Of a stretch of DNA of 64,000 nucleotides, positions 26,031 through 33,605 are shown one piece after another. Source of the stretch: Pseudophaeobacter arcticus DSM 23566. Its GTDB lineage: Bacteria; Pseudomonadota; Alphaproteobacteria; Rhodobacterales; Rhodobacteraceae. The stretch spans positions 1,089,934 to 1,153,933 of the forward strand of contig NZ_KI421507.1 in assembly GCF_000473205.1 (NCBI RefSeq). The letters run 5' to 3'. Position 1 is the stretch's first letter, and every line of letters starts with the position of its first letter. The position numbers were made by a program, and so were the translations under genes. The notes beneath the pieces are model-generated. The model was not told the DNA's origin. It was given only the letters and a program-made list of their open reading frames with translations, and did not search any database.

Positions 26031-26579
26031 CTATTTCTGCGGCAGTGGCCCGATCATCATGACCATCTGGCGGCCTTCCATTTTGGGCATGTTTTCAACT
26101 TTGCCCAGTTCCTTGACGTCTTCGGCGACGCGTTCCAGCAACTGGCGGCCCAGATTCTGGTGTGCCATTTCGCGGCCCCGGAAGCGCAGGGTGATTTTCA
26201 CCTTGTCGCCGGTTTCCAGGAATTTGAACACATTGCGCATTTTGACTTCATAGTCATTGGTGTCGGTATTGGGCCGGAATTTGACCTCTTTGACCTCAAT
26301 GATCTTCTGCTTTTTACGCGCTTCGCTTTCCCGTTTCTGCTGTTCGTATTTGAACTTACCAAAGTCCATGATCTTGCAGACAGGGGGGGTCGCGTTGGGC
26401 GAAATTTCAACCAGATCAAGACCGGCCTCATTTGCCATGTCCATAGCCTTGGCAGGGTGCACAACCCCGACATTTTCGCCGTCAGCGCCAATCAGGCGGA
26501 TTTCAGAGGCGCGAATTTTTTCGTTCGTGCGCGGGCCGGTATCACGTTGCGGCGGCGCATTATGAGGTCTGCGGGCTAT
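26031..26579 (-). CDS. infC: Translation initiation factor IF-3, non-canonical AUA start
   Basis: IF-3 binds the 30S subunit and checks start-codon and initiator-tRNA pairing. The 182-residue product has the N-domain ([20 protein letters not shown], then [28 protein letters not shown]) and the C-domain ([41 protein letters not shown]). Between the in-frame stop upstream and the conserved N-domain there is no ATG, GTG or TTG; the only sensible start is ATA at 26579, nine bases after AAAGG, giving [16 protein letters not shown] as the next residues. A GTG 39 codons inside would delete most of the N-domain. infC is known for rare start codons that let IF-3 repress its own translation, so the start is also the likely regulatory site. 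Confidence 0.9.
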   Translation of the reverse strand: MARRPHNAPPQRDTGPRTNEKIRASEIRLIGADGENVGVVHPAKAMDMANEAGLDLVEISPNATPPVCKIMDFGKFKYEQQKRESEARKKQKIIEVKEVKFRPNTDTNDYEVKMRNVFKFLETGDKVKITLRFRGREMAHQNLGRQLLERVAEDVKELGKVENMPKMEGRQMVMMIGPLPQK

Positions 26580-26939
26580 GGCTTTGATCCTTTGATTATT
26601 GCCGAATTTCGAGCACGAAACTTAAACGGAACGGCGCCATGTTTCAAGGCGCAACCGTGATGTGGAGGCCGAAATTCCCGGGGGTTTGTCGCTTTTTAGC
26701 GGCAGGATCCGGGATTTTGGCCAGGGATCACGGGTTTCGTGTCCTATGATCAATGTCAAATGTCGTCAGCTGGGTCAAATGGCAAATTTCGGGGTTCAAA
26801 ACCGGGCGGGTGAGTCTGCCGGCGGGGTTTGGCTGATGAGACGGAGCGCTGGTTATTCCCCCTTGTGTAAACTGGCCGGAGGGCGCACCTGCCTGTTATC
26901 AAGCCTGCAAAAATGCAGTGCGAAAGAAGGAGACAGGTC
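26580..26939. other. Divergent intergenic region between infC and the Ala/Glu-rich protein gene
   Basis: 360 bases without a gene; must contain the infC promoter and leader on the minus strand and the promoter of the 26940 gene on the plus strand. No operator, riboswitch or tRNA was recognised. The last 20 bases carry the AAGGAG ribosome binding site of the next gene. Confidence 0.55.
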
Positions 26940-27614
26940 ATGAAGCCAATTTTTGTCATTTTGGGACTGGGTGTTGTTGCGGCAGGGGGGTATTTTTATG
27001 TCCAAAGCCAGAAACCCGCAGCGCCACTGGTTGTAGAAGAACAGGCACCCGCCGCAGCCGAACCGGTTGCTGAGGAGGTGACCGAGGGCACCGTAGCAGA
27101 ACAGGTGGAAGAGGTTGTCGAAGAGGCGGGCTCGGCTGTTGAAGAGGCGGTTGAAACAGCAACCGAGGCCGCAGAATCCGTTGTTGAAGAGGTGACCGAA
27201 ACTGCCACTGAGGCGGCAAATGCGGCAGGCACTGCGGCCGCTGAAGCGGTCAACGAAGCGGTAGAGGCTGGCGAGTCTGTCTCCGAGGCGGCCGGTGCCG
27301 CAGTTGAGGCCGCGTCTGGGGCGGTCACTGAAAGCGCCACCACAGCCGTTGAGGCAGCAACAGAAGCCGTAACTGAAACTGCCACAGAAGCCGCGACCGA
27401 GACCGCTGCCGAATCCACTTCTGCCTTGGAAGGTATGAGCAAATATCTCACCCAGGATGGGTTTGACTTTGACAAGGTGATCGAAATGATCAACGGCTCA
27501 GAGCTGGACGCGCTGAAGAAAACCGCGCTGAGCACCGCCCTGACCAAGGCCAAGGACAATCCAGAGCTGCTTTCGGGCGTGCTGGATCAGGTGAAGGCGG
27601 CGCTGGGGCTGTAA
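26940..27614 (+). CDS. Membrane-anchored Ala/Glu/Thr-rich repeat protein
   Basis: A 224-residue protein of unknown function. The start ATG at 26940 follows AAGGAGACAGGTC. Residues 1-20 (MKPIFVILGLGVVAAGGYFY) form a single hydrophobic anchor. Residues about 35-160 are low-complexity and made mostly of Ala, Glu, Val and Thr, with recurring VEEA, TEAA and EAVNEAVEA units; the spacing suggests a long helix or coiled coil reaching into the periplasm. The C-terminal 60 residues (from LEGMSKYLTQDGFDFDKVIEMI) are a normal-complexity domain ending VLDQVKAALGL. A strong terminator follows, so it is monocistronic. The helical-spacer reading is inferred from composition. Confidence 0.78.
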   Translation: MKPIFVILGLGVVAAGGYFYVQSQKPAAPLVVEEQAPAAAEPVAEEVTEGTVAEQVEEVVEEAGSAVEEAVETATEAAESVVEEVTETATEAANAAGTAAAEAVNEAVEAGESVSEAAGAAVEAASGAVTESATTAVEAATEAVTETATEAATETAAESTSALEGMSKYLTQDGFDFDKVIEMINGSELDALKKTALSTALTKAKDNPELLSGVLDQVKAALGL

Positions 27615-27649
27615 GGGCGACCACCGCGCTGAATGCAGGCTGAATGCAG

Positions 27650-27688
27650 AACGGGCAGCTTCCCTTTTCAGGAGGCTGCCCGTTTTTT
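27650..27688 (+). terminator. Rho-independent terminator
   Basis: AACGGGCAGC (27650-27659) pairs with GCTGCCCGTT (27675-27684), followed by an uninterrupted run of six T from 27683. It ends the Ala/Glu-rich gene. Confidence 0.9.
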
Positions 27689-27749
27689 ATTTTCCCTTGG
27701 TGGCAGCCTGTGGCGGCGGCACCCTTTGGGGGTATCCCCAAAACAGGGA

Positions 27750-28610
27750 TCAGTCCAAAAAGGCCTTTTCCACCACATATTGCGCGGGCTTGGAATTGGC
27801 GCCTTCTTCCAGGCCGGCTTCCTCCAGCATGGCTTTCAGTTCGAGATTAAAGGCCATGTTGCCGCAGATCATCGCGCGGTCATTGTCCGGGCAGAGCGGC
27901 GTCACACCGAGATCCTTATAGGCCTCGCCAGAGTTGATCAGATCGGTGATCCGGCCCATCTTGGGGCTCTCTTCGCGGGTGGTGGTGGGGTAGTATTTGA
28001 TCTTCTTCCAGAAGCCTTCACCGATCACCTCATTGAGCAGCTCGTCGTCCTTCAGCCCCTCGATCAGCTCGCGGCCATAGGTCAGCTCACCGGCGGTGCG
28101 GCAGGTGTGGGTGATGATGACCTCATCGTAGTCCTCATAGGTCTGGGGTTCGCGCAGCAGCGAGGCAAAGGGCGCAAAGCCGGTGCCGGTGGCAAAGAAC
28201 CAGAGGCGCTTGCCGGGGATCAGCGCGTCATGCACCAGGGTGCCCACCGGTTTGGGGCGCAGGATGATTTCGTCACCAACCTTGATGTGCTGCAGCCGCG
28301 AGGTCAGCGGGCCATCCTCGACCTTGATCGAGTAGAACTCCATTTCCTCATCCCAGGACGGCGACGCGATGGAATAGGCGCGCAGCAGCGGCTTTACCTT
28401 GCCGGTTTTGGGATCGGGGTCGTTCATCAGCCCGATCATCACAAACTCACCCGAGCGAAAGCGCAGCGAGGCCGGGCGGGTACAGCGGAAGGAAAACAGT
28501 TTGTCCGTCCAGTGCTTCACCTCAGTTACAGTCTGGGCGTCGGGCAGGGCGGGGGTGGCCTTTACAGGCGCATCGGTCGCAGCATCGGTCACAGGCAAAA
28601 TCTCGTTCAT
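27750..28610 (-). CDS. fpr: Ferredoxin--NADP(+) reductase
   Basis: FAD enzyme shuttling electrons between NADPH and ferredoxin or flavodoxin. The 286-residue product shows FAD motif RAYSIASPSWDEE (RxYS), NADP-binding ATGTGFAPFASLLRE, THTCRTAGELTYG and the C-terminal PDNDRAMICGNMAFNLELKAML and YVVEKAFLD, the subtype found in alphaproteobacteria. About 25 residues at the N-terminus are an extra Pro/Ala/Thr-rich stretch. ATG 28610 is used as start; a GTG three codons upstream is also open. It lies downstream of the sulfite-reduction operon on the same strand; that operon lacks a CysJ flavoprotein, so this enzyme could feed CysI and CysH indirectly. Between them lies a structured non-coding stretch. 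Confidence 0.92.
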   Translation of the reverse strand: MNEILPVTDAATDAPVKATPALPDAQTVTEVKHWTDKLFSFRCTRPASLRFRSGEFVMIGLMNDPDPKTGKVKPLLRAYSIASPSWDEEMEFYSIKVEDGPLTSRLQHIKVGDEIILRPKPVGTLVHDALIPGKRLWFFATGTGFAPFASLLREPQTYEDYDEVIITHTCRTAGELTYGRELIEGLKDDELLNEVIGEGFWKKIKYYPTTTREESPKMGRITDLINSGEAYKDLGVTPLCPDNDRAMICGNMAFNLELKAMLEEAGLEEGANSKPAQYVVEKAFLD

Positions 28611-28673
28611 CGGTTGCACTACCGGTCTGTTAAACCGGCACCTCTGATTAATCTTTGATGTAGGTCAGGGGAA

Positions 28674-28730
28674 GCCCCGGAAACTGTAACTCCGCAGCGT
28701 CGCTGACGCAAAGGAGAGGCAGACCGGGGC
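28674..28730. promoter_or_regulatory. Nested hairpin element between DUF934 gene and fpr
   Basis: Three nested stems: GCCCCGG (28674-28680) with CCGGGGC (28724-28730), CTCC (28690-28693) with GGAG (28713-28716), and GCGTC (28697-28701) with GACGC (28705-28709). It lies 25 bases past the DUF934 stop and 64 bases before fpr. It may end the cys operon or act in the fpr leader; no known riboswitch was recognised. Confidence 0.4.
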
Positions 28731-28754
28731 CATTCTGACGGAGAGAGGGCTGGC

Positions 28755-29165
28755 TTAGCGCGCGGCAGAGCCACCACGCAGGCGGGCCTGGTAGTTATGG
28801 GCGCCCCATTGGGCGCGGGCAAGCCATTGCTCCTGCGGTTGACGGGCAGCCAGCTCAGCGCTGATTTCCACCTCGTCAAAGCCGGTGCGCCGCACCATGG
28901 CATATTGATCGGCGAGCACATGGCCCTTGGCGCGCAACCGGCCCGCATAGCCCATCAGGCGCAGTTGCCGCGCCAGGGTGAAGCCCCGGCCATCGGCAAA
29001 GCTGGGGAAATCAATGCGGATGATTTCGGCGCCTTCGATACAAGCCGAGAGTGCCGCAGGATCCGCATCAGAGGCCAGGTCCAGGGCATTCGCGACCTCA
29101 AAACCTGCGGTCCAGGTTTCTGGGCCAAAGCCCGCATCGGTTACAATTACAGTCATATCACTCAT
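28755..29165 (-). CDS. DUF934 family protein of the sulfite-reduction operon
   Basis: A 136-residue cytoplasmic protein of the DUF934 family, found beside cysI and cysH in proteobacteria. Start ATG 29165 is preceded by CAGGAG and overlaps the cysH stop by four bases (ATGA). Recognisable family pattern: IIRIDFPSFADGRGFTLARQLR near residues 47-68, then GYAGRLRAKGHVLADQYAMVRRTGFDEVEI. The biochemical role is not established; association with assimilatory sulfate reduction is by gene context. It is the last gene of the operon running from cysG. Confidence 0.88.
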   Translation of the reverse strand: MSDMTVIVTDAGFGPETWTAGFEVANALDLASDADPAALSACIEGAEIIRIDFPSFADGRGFTLARQLRLMGYAGRLRAKGHVLADQYAMVRRTGFDEVEISAELAARQPQEQWLARAQWGAHNYQARLRGGSAAR

Positions 29166-29935
29166 GCTCCTGTGCGGATGAATTGGCCGTTTACAACGTG
29201 AATGCCACATTCTTCCTTGCTTTGATCACGCCACCGTCCGGCGCGGGGATCTTCGCCTGCGGCAACCGGCGAGGTGCAGGGGGCACAGCCGATTGACGGG
29301 TAGCCCTTGGCCACCAGCGGATGGCGGGGCAGGCGGTTTTCAATCATATAGGCGCGCACGTCTTCCGGTGCCCAATGGGCCAGCGGGTTGATCTTGATGC
29401 GCCCGGTTGTGCCTGCGGCGGTCTCTTCGACTTCAAAGAAATCCAGTGCGGCCCGGCTGCCGGCCTGAAAGCGTTTGCGTCCGGTGATCCAGCCGTCGAA
29501 CCCCTCCAATGCGGCCTGCAGTGGTGCGGTCTTGCGCAGGGCGCAGCAGGCATCGGTGTCAGAGAAGCGCAGCGCACCATAGGGGTCCTTGGCGGCAATA
29601 TCAGCCGCCTTGACGATCTGCACATTGCGCAGCCCCAGACGTTCGCTCACCTCCTGCTGGTAGACCAGCGTTTCGGTGAACAGCAGTTCGGTATCGACAA
29701 ACAACACCGGCACCATCGGGTCGATGATGGCGGCCATATGCAGCAGCACCACGGATTCAGCGCCAAAGCTGGAGACCAGCGCGATATGGCCGGCATCCTG
29801 CAGCGCCCCCTGCATCACCGCAGTGGCAGAGTGGTGGCGGTAGCGGGCATTGAGCCCGTCTACCTTTGTCGTCAGGGCGGTCTGCGCCGCAGCGCCACCG
29901 TCTGGTTCAAACGTATTTGTTTCGAAGTTCACCAT
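29162..29935 (-). CDS. cysH: Adenylylsulfate/phosphoadenylylsulfate reductase
   Basis: Reduces activated sulfate (APS or PAPS) to sulfite. The 257-residue protein starts at ATG 29935; the open frame continues upstream into cysI but is a shadow there. Motifs: substrate loop SSFGAESVVLLHM, VLFVDTELLF, CCALRKTAPL around residue 125, GRKRFQAGSRA, GYPSIGCAPCTSPV and the catalytic EECGIH at the C-terminus. The CC...CxxC pattern marks the [4Fe-4S] type, usually an APS reductase, in contrast to the E. coli PAPS enzyme. It starts four bases after the cysI stop and overlaps the DUF934 start, so it is part of the cys operon. Confidence 0.94.
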   Translation of the reverse strand: MVNFETNTFEPDGGAAAQTALTTKVDGLNARYRHHSATAVMQGALQDAGHIALVSSFGAESVVLLHMAAIIDPMVPVLFVDTELLFTETLVYQQEVSERLGLRNVQIVKAADIAAKDPYGALRFSDTDACCALRKTAPLQAALEGFDGWITGRKRFQAGSRAALDFFEVEETAAGTTGRIKINPLAHWAPEDVRAYMIENRLPRHPLVAKGYPSIGCAPCTSPVAAGEDPRAGRWRDQSKEECGIHVVNGQFIRTGA

Positions 29936-29939
29936 GGGG

Positions 29940-31604
29940 CTAGGCCACCTTTTTCTGGGCCTCGGGATAGAGCGCGGACTTGAAGGGCTCCATGCCAAGA
30001 CGGCGATAGGTCTCGAGGAAGGTCTCGTCTTCCCCGCTCCGGATCGCAAGATAGGTTTCAACCAGCCGTTCAACGGCGGGAACGATCTCATCATAGGCAA
30101 AGCCGGGGCCGGTACGCTTGCCGATCTCAGCCGTTTCCGTGGCATCGCCCCCCAGGGTAATCTGGTAGTTCTCCACCCCGGCGCGATCCAGACCCAGAAT
30201 GCCGATATGGGCCACGTGGTGGTGGCCACAGGCATTGATGCAGCCCGAGATCTTGATCTGCAGATGACCGATGTCATGCTCCAGCTTCAAATCGTCAAAG
30301 CGTTGGGCGATTTCCTGCGCCACCGGGATCGAGCGCGCGGTTGCCAAGGCGCAATAATCCATGCCGGGGCAGGCGATGATATCCGAGATCAGGCCGATAT
30401 TGGCCGTGGCCAATGCGTGCTGTTTCAGACGCGCATGGAGCGCGGGCAGGTCGGATTTATGCACATGTGGCAGGATCACGTTCTGCTGGTGGCTGATGCG
30501 CAGTTCGTCATAGCCAAATTCCTCGGCCAGATCCGCCATCACCCGCATCTGATCGGCGCTGGCATCCCCTGGGGTTTGACCATGGGCCTTGACCGAAATG
30601 GTGACGATGGCATGGCCGGGGGCACGATGTGCGGCCAGGTTGGTATCGGCCCAGGCCCGGAACACCGGATCCGAGGCATAGGCCGCCTCATAGGCGCTGG
30701 TCTCGCCCGTGCGGAAGGCAGGGGCCTCAAAATGTGTCTTGATCCCGGCCAGCAGCGCCTGGTCGGTGCCGTCAAACTCGGCGCGACGCTCTGCAAAGCG
30801 GGCCTCGACCAGCTCGCGAATCTTGTCGATGCCGTTTTCCTGCACCGTGATCTTGATGCGGGCCTTGTATTTGTTATCGCGGCGTCCCAGCACGTTATAG
30901 ACGCTGAGCACGGATTCCAGATAGGGCAACAGATCCGGCTGGGGCAGGAAGTCACGAATGACTTTGCCAACCATGGGCGTGCGGCCCAGGCCACCGCCGA
31001 CGATGACCTCAAAACCGATCTCACCGTCGCGCTCGACCATGCGCAGACCCACGTCATGGGCTTTGGTCACGGCACGGTCATTGGGGCTGCCGGTGATCGC
31101 GATCTTGAACTTGCGGCCCAGGAACTGGAACTCCGGGTGGTCGGTGGACCACTGGCGGATCAGCTCGGCATAGGGGCGCGGGTCTGTCAGCTCATCTGCT
31201 GCGGCGCCGGCAAAGTGGTCGGCGGTGGTGTTGCGGATGGTGTTGCCCGAGGTCTGGATCGCGTGCAGGCCAACCTCCCCCAGGGCATCCAGCATATCAG
31301 GGATATCGTTGAGCTTGGGCCAGTTGTACTGGATGTTCTGGCGGGTGGTGAAGTGGCCATAGCCCTTGTCCCACTTCTCGGCCAGCAGCGCCAGGGCGCG
31401 CATCTGGGCGGAATTCAGGGTGCCATAGGGGATGGCGACCCGCAGCATATAGGCATGCAGCTGCAGATAGACGCCATTCATCAGCCGCAGCGGTTTGAAT
31501 TCATCCTCGGTGAGCGAGCCGTCGATGCGGCGGGCAACCTGGGAGCGGAACTGGGCGTTGCGTTCGGCCAGAAAGGCCTCGTCAAAGGCGTTATACTTAT
31601 ACAT
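29940..31604 (-). CDS. cysI: Sulfite reductase hemoprotein (nitrite/sulfite reductase family)
   Basis: Siroheme and [4Fe-4S] enzyme reducing sulfite to sulfide. The 554-residue product starts at ATG 31604 (MYKYNAFDEAF). Evidence: the NIR/SIR ferredoxin-like half with YGHFTTRQNIQYNWPKL, the central hemoprotein core VKAHGQTPGDASADQMR, and the cluster ligands in ACPGMDYCALATARSIP and ISGCINACGHHHVAHIG. Length fits the ferredoxin-type or CysI-type enzymes. No cysJ accompanies it, so electrons presumably come from ferredoxin. The start lies inside the 3' end of the DUF2849 gene (eight-base overlap), indicating coupling. Confidence 0.94.
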   Translation of the reverse strand: MYKYNAFDEAFLAERNAQFRSQVARRIDGSLTEDEFKPLRLMNGVYLQLHAYMLRVAIPYGTLNSAQMRALALLAEKWDKGYGHFTTRQNIQYNWPKLNDIPDMLDALGEVGLHAIQTSGNTIRNTTADHFAGAAADELTDPRPYAELIRQWSTDHPEFQFLGRKFKIAITGSPNDRAVTKAHDVGLRMVERDGEIGFEVIVGGGLGRTPMVGKVIRDFLPQPDLLPYLESVLSVYNVLGRRDNKYKARIKITVQENGIDKIRELVEARFAERRAEFDGTDQALLAGIKTHFEAPAFRTGETSAYEAAYASDPVFRAWADTNLAAHRAPGHAIVTISVKAHGQTPGDASADQMRVMADLAEEFGYDELRISHQQNVILPHVHKSDLPALHARLKQHALATANIGLISDIIACPGMDYCALATARSIPVAQEIAQRFDDLKLEHDIGHLQIKISGCINACGHHHVAHIGILGLDRAGVENYQITLGGDATETAEIGKRTGPGFAYDEIVPAVERLVETYLAIRSGEDETFLETYRRLGMEPFKSALYPEAQKKVA

Positions 31605-31905
31605 GGGCTTCGGCCTCCTGCTTGCCGTGGCTGTAGTTGGATGGGCCTTTGCGGCGGAAATCTTCGCGGAAATGCACCGGTTCTGGACCGTTGGGGCCAG
31701 CCTTGGCATCGGCCAGATAGGCCCCGACGATGCGGATGTTCTGCTTTTCAGCCTCCAGCAGGCGCAGCTGCGCCTCGGCCTCATCGACGATGAGTTCCGC
31801 CTGGGCGAGATCGCGGGTCCAGCTGTTGTCGGCCTGGAAATAGATCACATCGCCTTCCAGAAGATCATTGGCGGTGATGACTTTGGGGGTAAAGGGACGG
31901 GCCAT
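31597..31905 (-). CDS. DUF2849 family protein
   Basis: A 102-residue protein of the DUF2849 family, typically located between cysG and cysI in alphaproteobacteria. It begins MARPFTPKVITANDLLEGDVIYF and includes WTRDLAQAELIVDEAEAQLRLLEAE. No cofactor motif or membrane segment. Its start shares one base with the cysG stop (TAATG), and its end overlaps cysI by eight bases. Function not known; context points to siroheme or sulfite reductase assembly, which is inference. Confidence 0.9.
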   Translation of the reverse strand: MARPFTPKVITANDLLEGDVIYFQADNSWTRDLAQAELIVDEAEAQLRLLEAEKQNIRIVGAYLADAKAGPNGPEPVHFREDFRRKGPSNYSHGKQEAEAHV

Positions 31906-32717
31906 TATGCAAGTTCCATATTTAGGTCAGAGAGGGCGGCCAGGCTTTGGCGCGGCGCAAGCCCAAGAAAGGTAAGAGCGGGACCATCAAAACCCGCTGC
32001 TGCGAGATCTGTCGGCAGGCGCTCCAGCGTGGTCTCCAAGATCCGCTGATTGGCGCGCGAGGCGTATTCGATCACCGTGACCGGCGTGGCGCGATTGGCG
32101 CCATGCATGATCATGCGGCCCTGCACAAAACGGGCGGACTTTTTGCCCATATAGATGGCTGCGACCTCGCCGGGGCGCGCCAGAGCCGCCCAGTCCTGAT
32201 CGGCAAAGCCACGGGTGTCATGGCCGGTGAGAAAGCGCACCGAGGAATTGCGCCCCCGCTGGGTCAGGCTCTGGCCAATGCTGGCCACCGCGGCTGAGGC
32301 CGCAGTGATACCGGGCATGATCTGATAGGCGACACCGGCCTGTTCACAGGCGGTGAGCTCTTCGTCCAGGCGGCCAAAGATGGTGGGGTCACCGGATTTC
32401 AGACGCAGAACCTTTTGGCCCGCCAGCGCATGAGCAACCATACGGGCGCAGATCTCTTCCTGGCTCATCGAGGGGCCAAAGCCCTCTTTGCCAACGTCTT
32501 CCAGCTGCGCCTGTGCCCCTGCAAGCGCCAGGATCTCGGGGCTGACCAGCCGGTCAAACAAGATCACATCGGCCTCTTGCAGGGCGCGCGCGACCTTGAG
32601 GGTCAGCAGATCGGGATCGCCGGGGCCGGAACCGGCAAAGGCAACTTCGCCATGGGCCAGGCAAGACAGGCCACTGCGCGCGGTGGAATTTGCGGTATGT
32701 GTCACTGGACCGGTCAT
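31905..32717 (-). CDS. cysG: Uroporphyrinogen-III C-methyltransferase (siroheme synthesis)
   Basis: SUMT that methylates uroporphyrinogen III to precorrin-2, the first step to siroheme for CysI (and to cobalamin). The 270-residue protein starts at ATG 32717, with GAGG eight bases before it; longer frames lack support. Motifs: VAFAGSGPGDPDLLTLKVARAL, LFDRLVSPEIL, VLRLKSGDPTIFGR, QIMPGITAASAAVASIG and VAIYMGKKSA. It is the single-domain CobA-type enzyme, without the dehydrogenase/ferrochelatase half of E. coli CysG, so those steps need another gene. First gene of the cys operon, divergent from an Lrp/AsnC regulator. Confidence 0.92.
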   Translation of the reverse strand: MTGPVTHTANSTARSGLSCLAHGEVAFAGSGPGDPDLLTLKVARALQEADVILFDRLVSPEILALAGAQAQLEDVGKEGFGPSMSQEEICARMVAHALAGQKVLRLKSGDPTIFGRLDEELTACEQAGVAYQIMPGITAASAAVASIGQSLTQRGRNSSVRFLTGHDTRGFADQDWAALARPGEVAAIYMGKKSARFVQGRMIMHGANRATPVTVIEYASRANQRILETTLERLPTDLAAAGFDGPALTFLGLAPRQSLAALSDLNMELA

Positions 32718-32783
32718 ATCGGGCCTCATTGCTGTTGTTTGACTTAGGGTTAGATATAGGAAATATTCCCGCCATTGCGCTAT

Positions 32784-32825
32784 ATGCTGGGGCAAATAAG
32801 GTTGTTTGTTCCATGCTGCGGCAAA
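32784..32825. promoter_or_regulatory. 13-bp direct repeat in the cysG/lrp divergent promoter region
   Basis: ATGCTGGGGCAAA at 32784-32796 and ATGCTGCGGCAAA at 32813-32825, 12 of 13 identical, start-to-start distance 29 bases (close to three helical turns). Located in the 146-base gap between the divergent cysG operon and Lrp/AsnC gene, hence likely binding sites for that regulator or another sulfur regulator. Confidence 0.5.
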
Positions 32826-32863
32826 GCCGGATAGAATGGTCCTGAAACAGAGGGAATTTGAGA

Positions 32864-33331
32864 ATGACAGTGCGGATCGATGCGACGGACCGGAAAATTC
32901 TGGCGGAGCTGCAGCGCGATGCGGGGCAATCGCTGGATGAAATTGCCCGTCAGGTGGGCAGTTCCAAGACACCTGTGTGGAATCGGATCCGCAAATTGCG
33001 CGAGGCCGGGGTGATTGGTCAGCAGACCGTGGTGCTGGACGCAGAGGCGCTGGGATTTGAGGCCTGTTTCTTTGTGCTGATCCGCACCTCAGAGCACGAG
33101 GCGGATTGGCAGGCCAAGTTTCTGAAGGCGCTACGCGACCGCCCGGAAGTACAAGAGGCGCACCGGCTGGCGGGGGATATCGACTATATCCTCAAGGTGC
33201 GGGTGCAAAACGCCCGGGCCTATGATGTGTTCTATCAGGCCCTGATCTCGGAGGTGAAGGTGCATAATGTGACGGCGCTTTTGTCGATGGAGGAGATCAA
33301 ATCCACCACCATGCTGCCTCTTGAGAGCTAA
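32864..33331 (+). CDS. Lrp/AsnC family transcriptional regulator
   Basis: A 155-residue feast/famine regulator. The start is ATG 32864, eight bases after AGAGGGA; a TTG two codons upstream is in frame but less likely. N-terminal HTH: RIDATDRKILAELQRDAGQSLDEIARQVGSS then TPVWNRIRKLREAGVI. C-terminal RAM effector domain: ACFFVLIRT, AHRLAGDIDYILKVRVQN and KVHNVTALLSMEEIKSTT. It is divergent from the cysG-cysI-cysH operon, an arrangement that suggests it controls that operon and itself, possibly in response to a sulfur amino acid; effector not known. Direct repeats lie in the shared promoter region. Confidence 0.9.
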   Translation: MTVRIDATDRKILAELQRDAGQSLDEIARQVGSSKTPVWNRIRKLREAGVIGQQTVVLDAEALGFEACFFVLIRTSEHEADWQAKFLKALRDRPEVQEAHRLAGDIDYILKVRVQNARAYDVFYQALISEVKVHNVTALLSMEEIKSTTMLPLES

Positions 33332-33394
33332 CCCCTGCCAAAAGGAGCGCTACCGCGCGCCTATTTCTGCCTGTGGCGCCGCGACACAGAACGC

Positions 33395-33424
33395 GGGCCC
33401 TGCTGGTTTGGGCCCTGCTGGTTT
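33395..33424. repeat. Two exact 15-bp tandem repeats
   Basis: GGGCCCTGCTGGTTT at 33395-33409 and again at 33410-33424, in the 274-base gap between the Lrp/AsnC gene and the convergent P450 gene. No other feature is evident in that gap. Confidence 0.8.
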
Positions 33425-33605
33425 GGGCTGGGTGGTGTGGGTCTGTCGAGACGCACGTCAGGGGCTGCTGCGCCCCTGAAGCGCCTGATCACTTTTTCTG
33501 GGTCCGGGTGCGTCAAGGACAGGCCGCGCATCGCGCGCGGGGAGACCGGGGAGGCCGGGGTGGCCTTGGCTCTCCCTGACCCAAAAGTTGACCCGAGAAG
33601 CGGCG

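Noticed and set aside
26031..26462. Short IF-3 starting at an internal GTG
   Set aside because: It would remove most of the conserved N-terminal domain; the ATA start with AAAGG restores a full-length protein.
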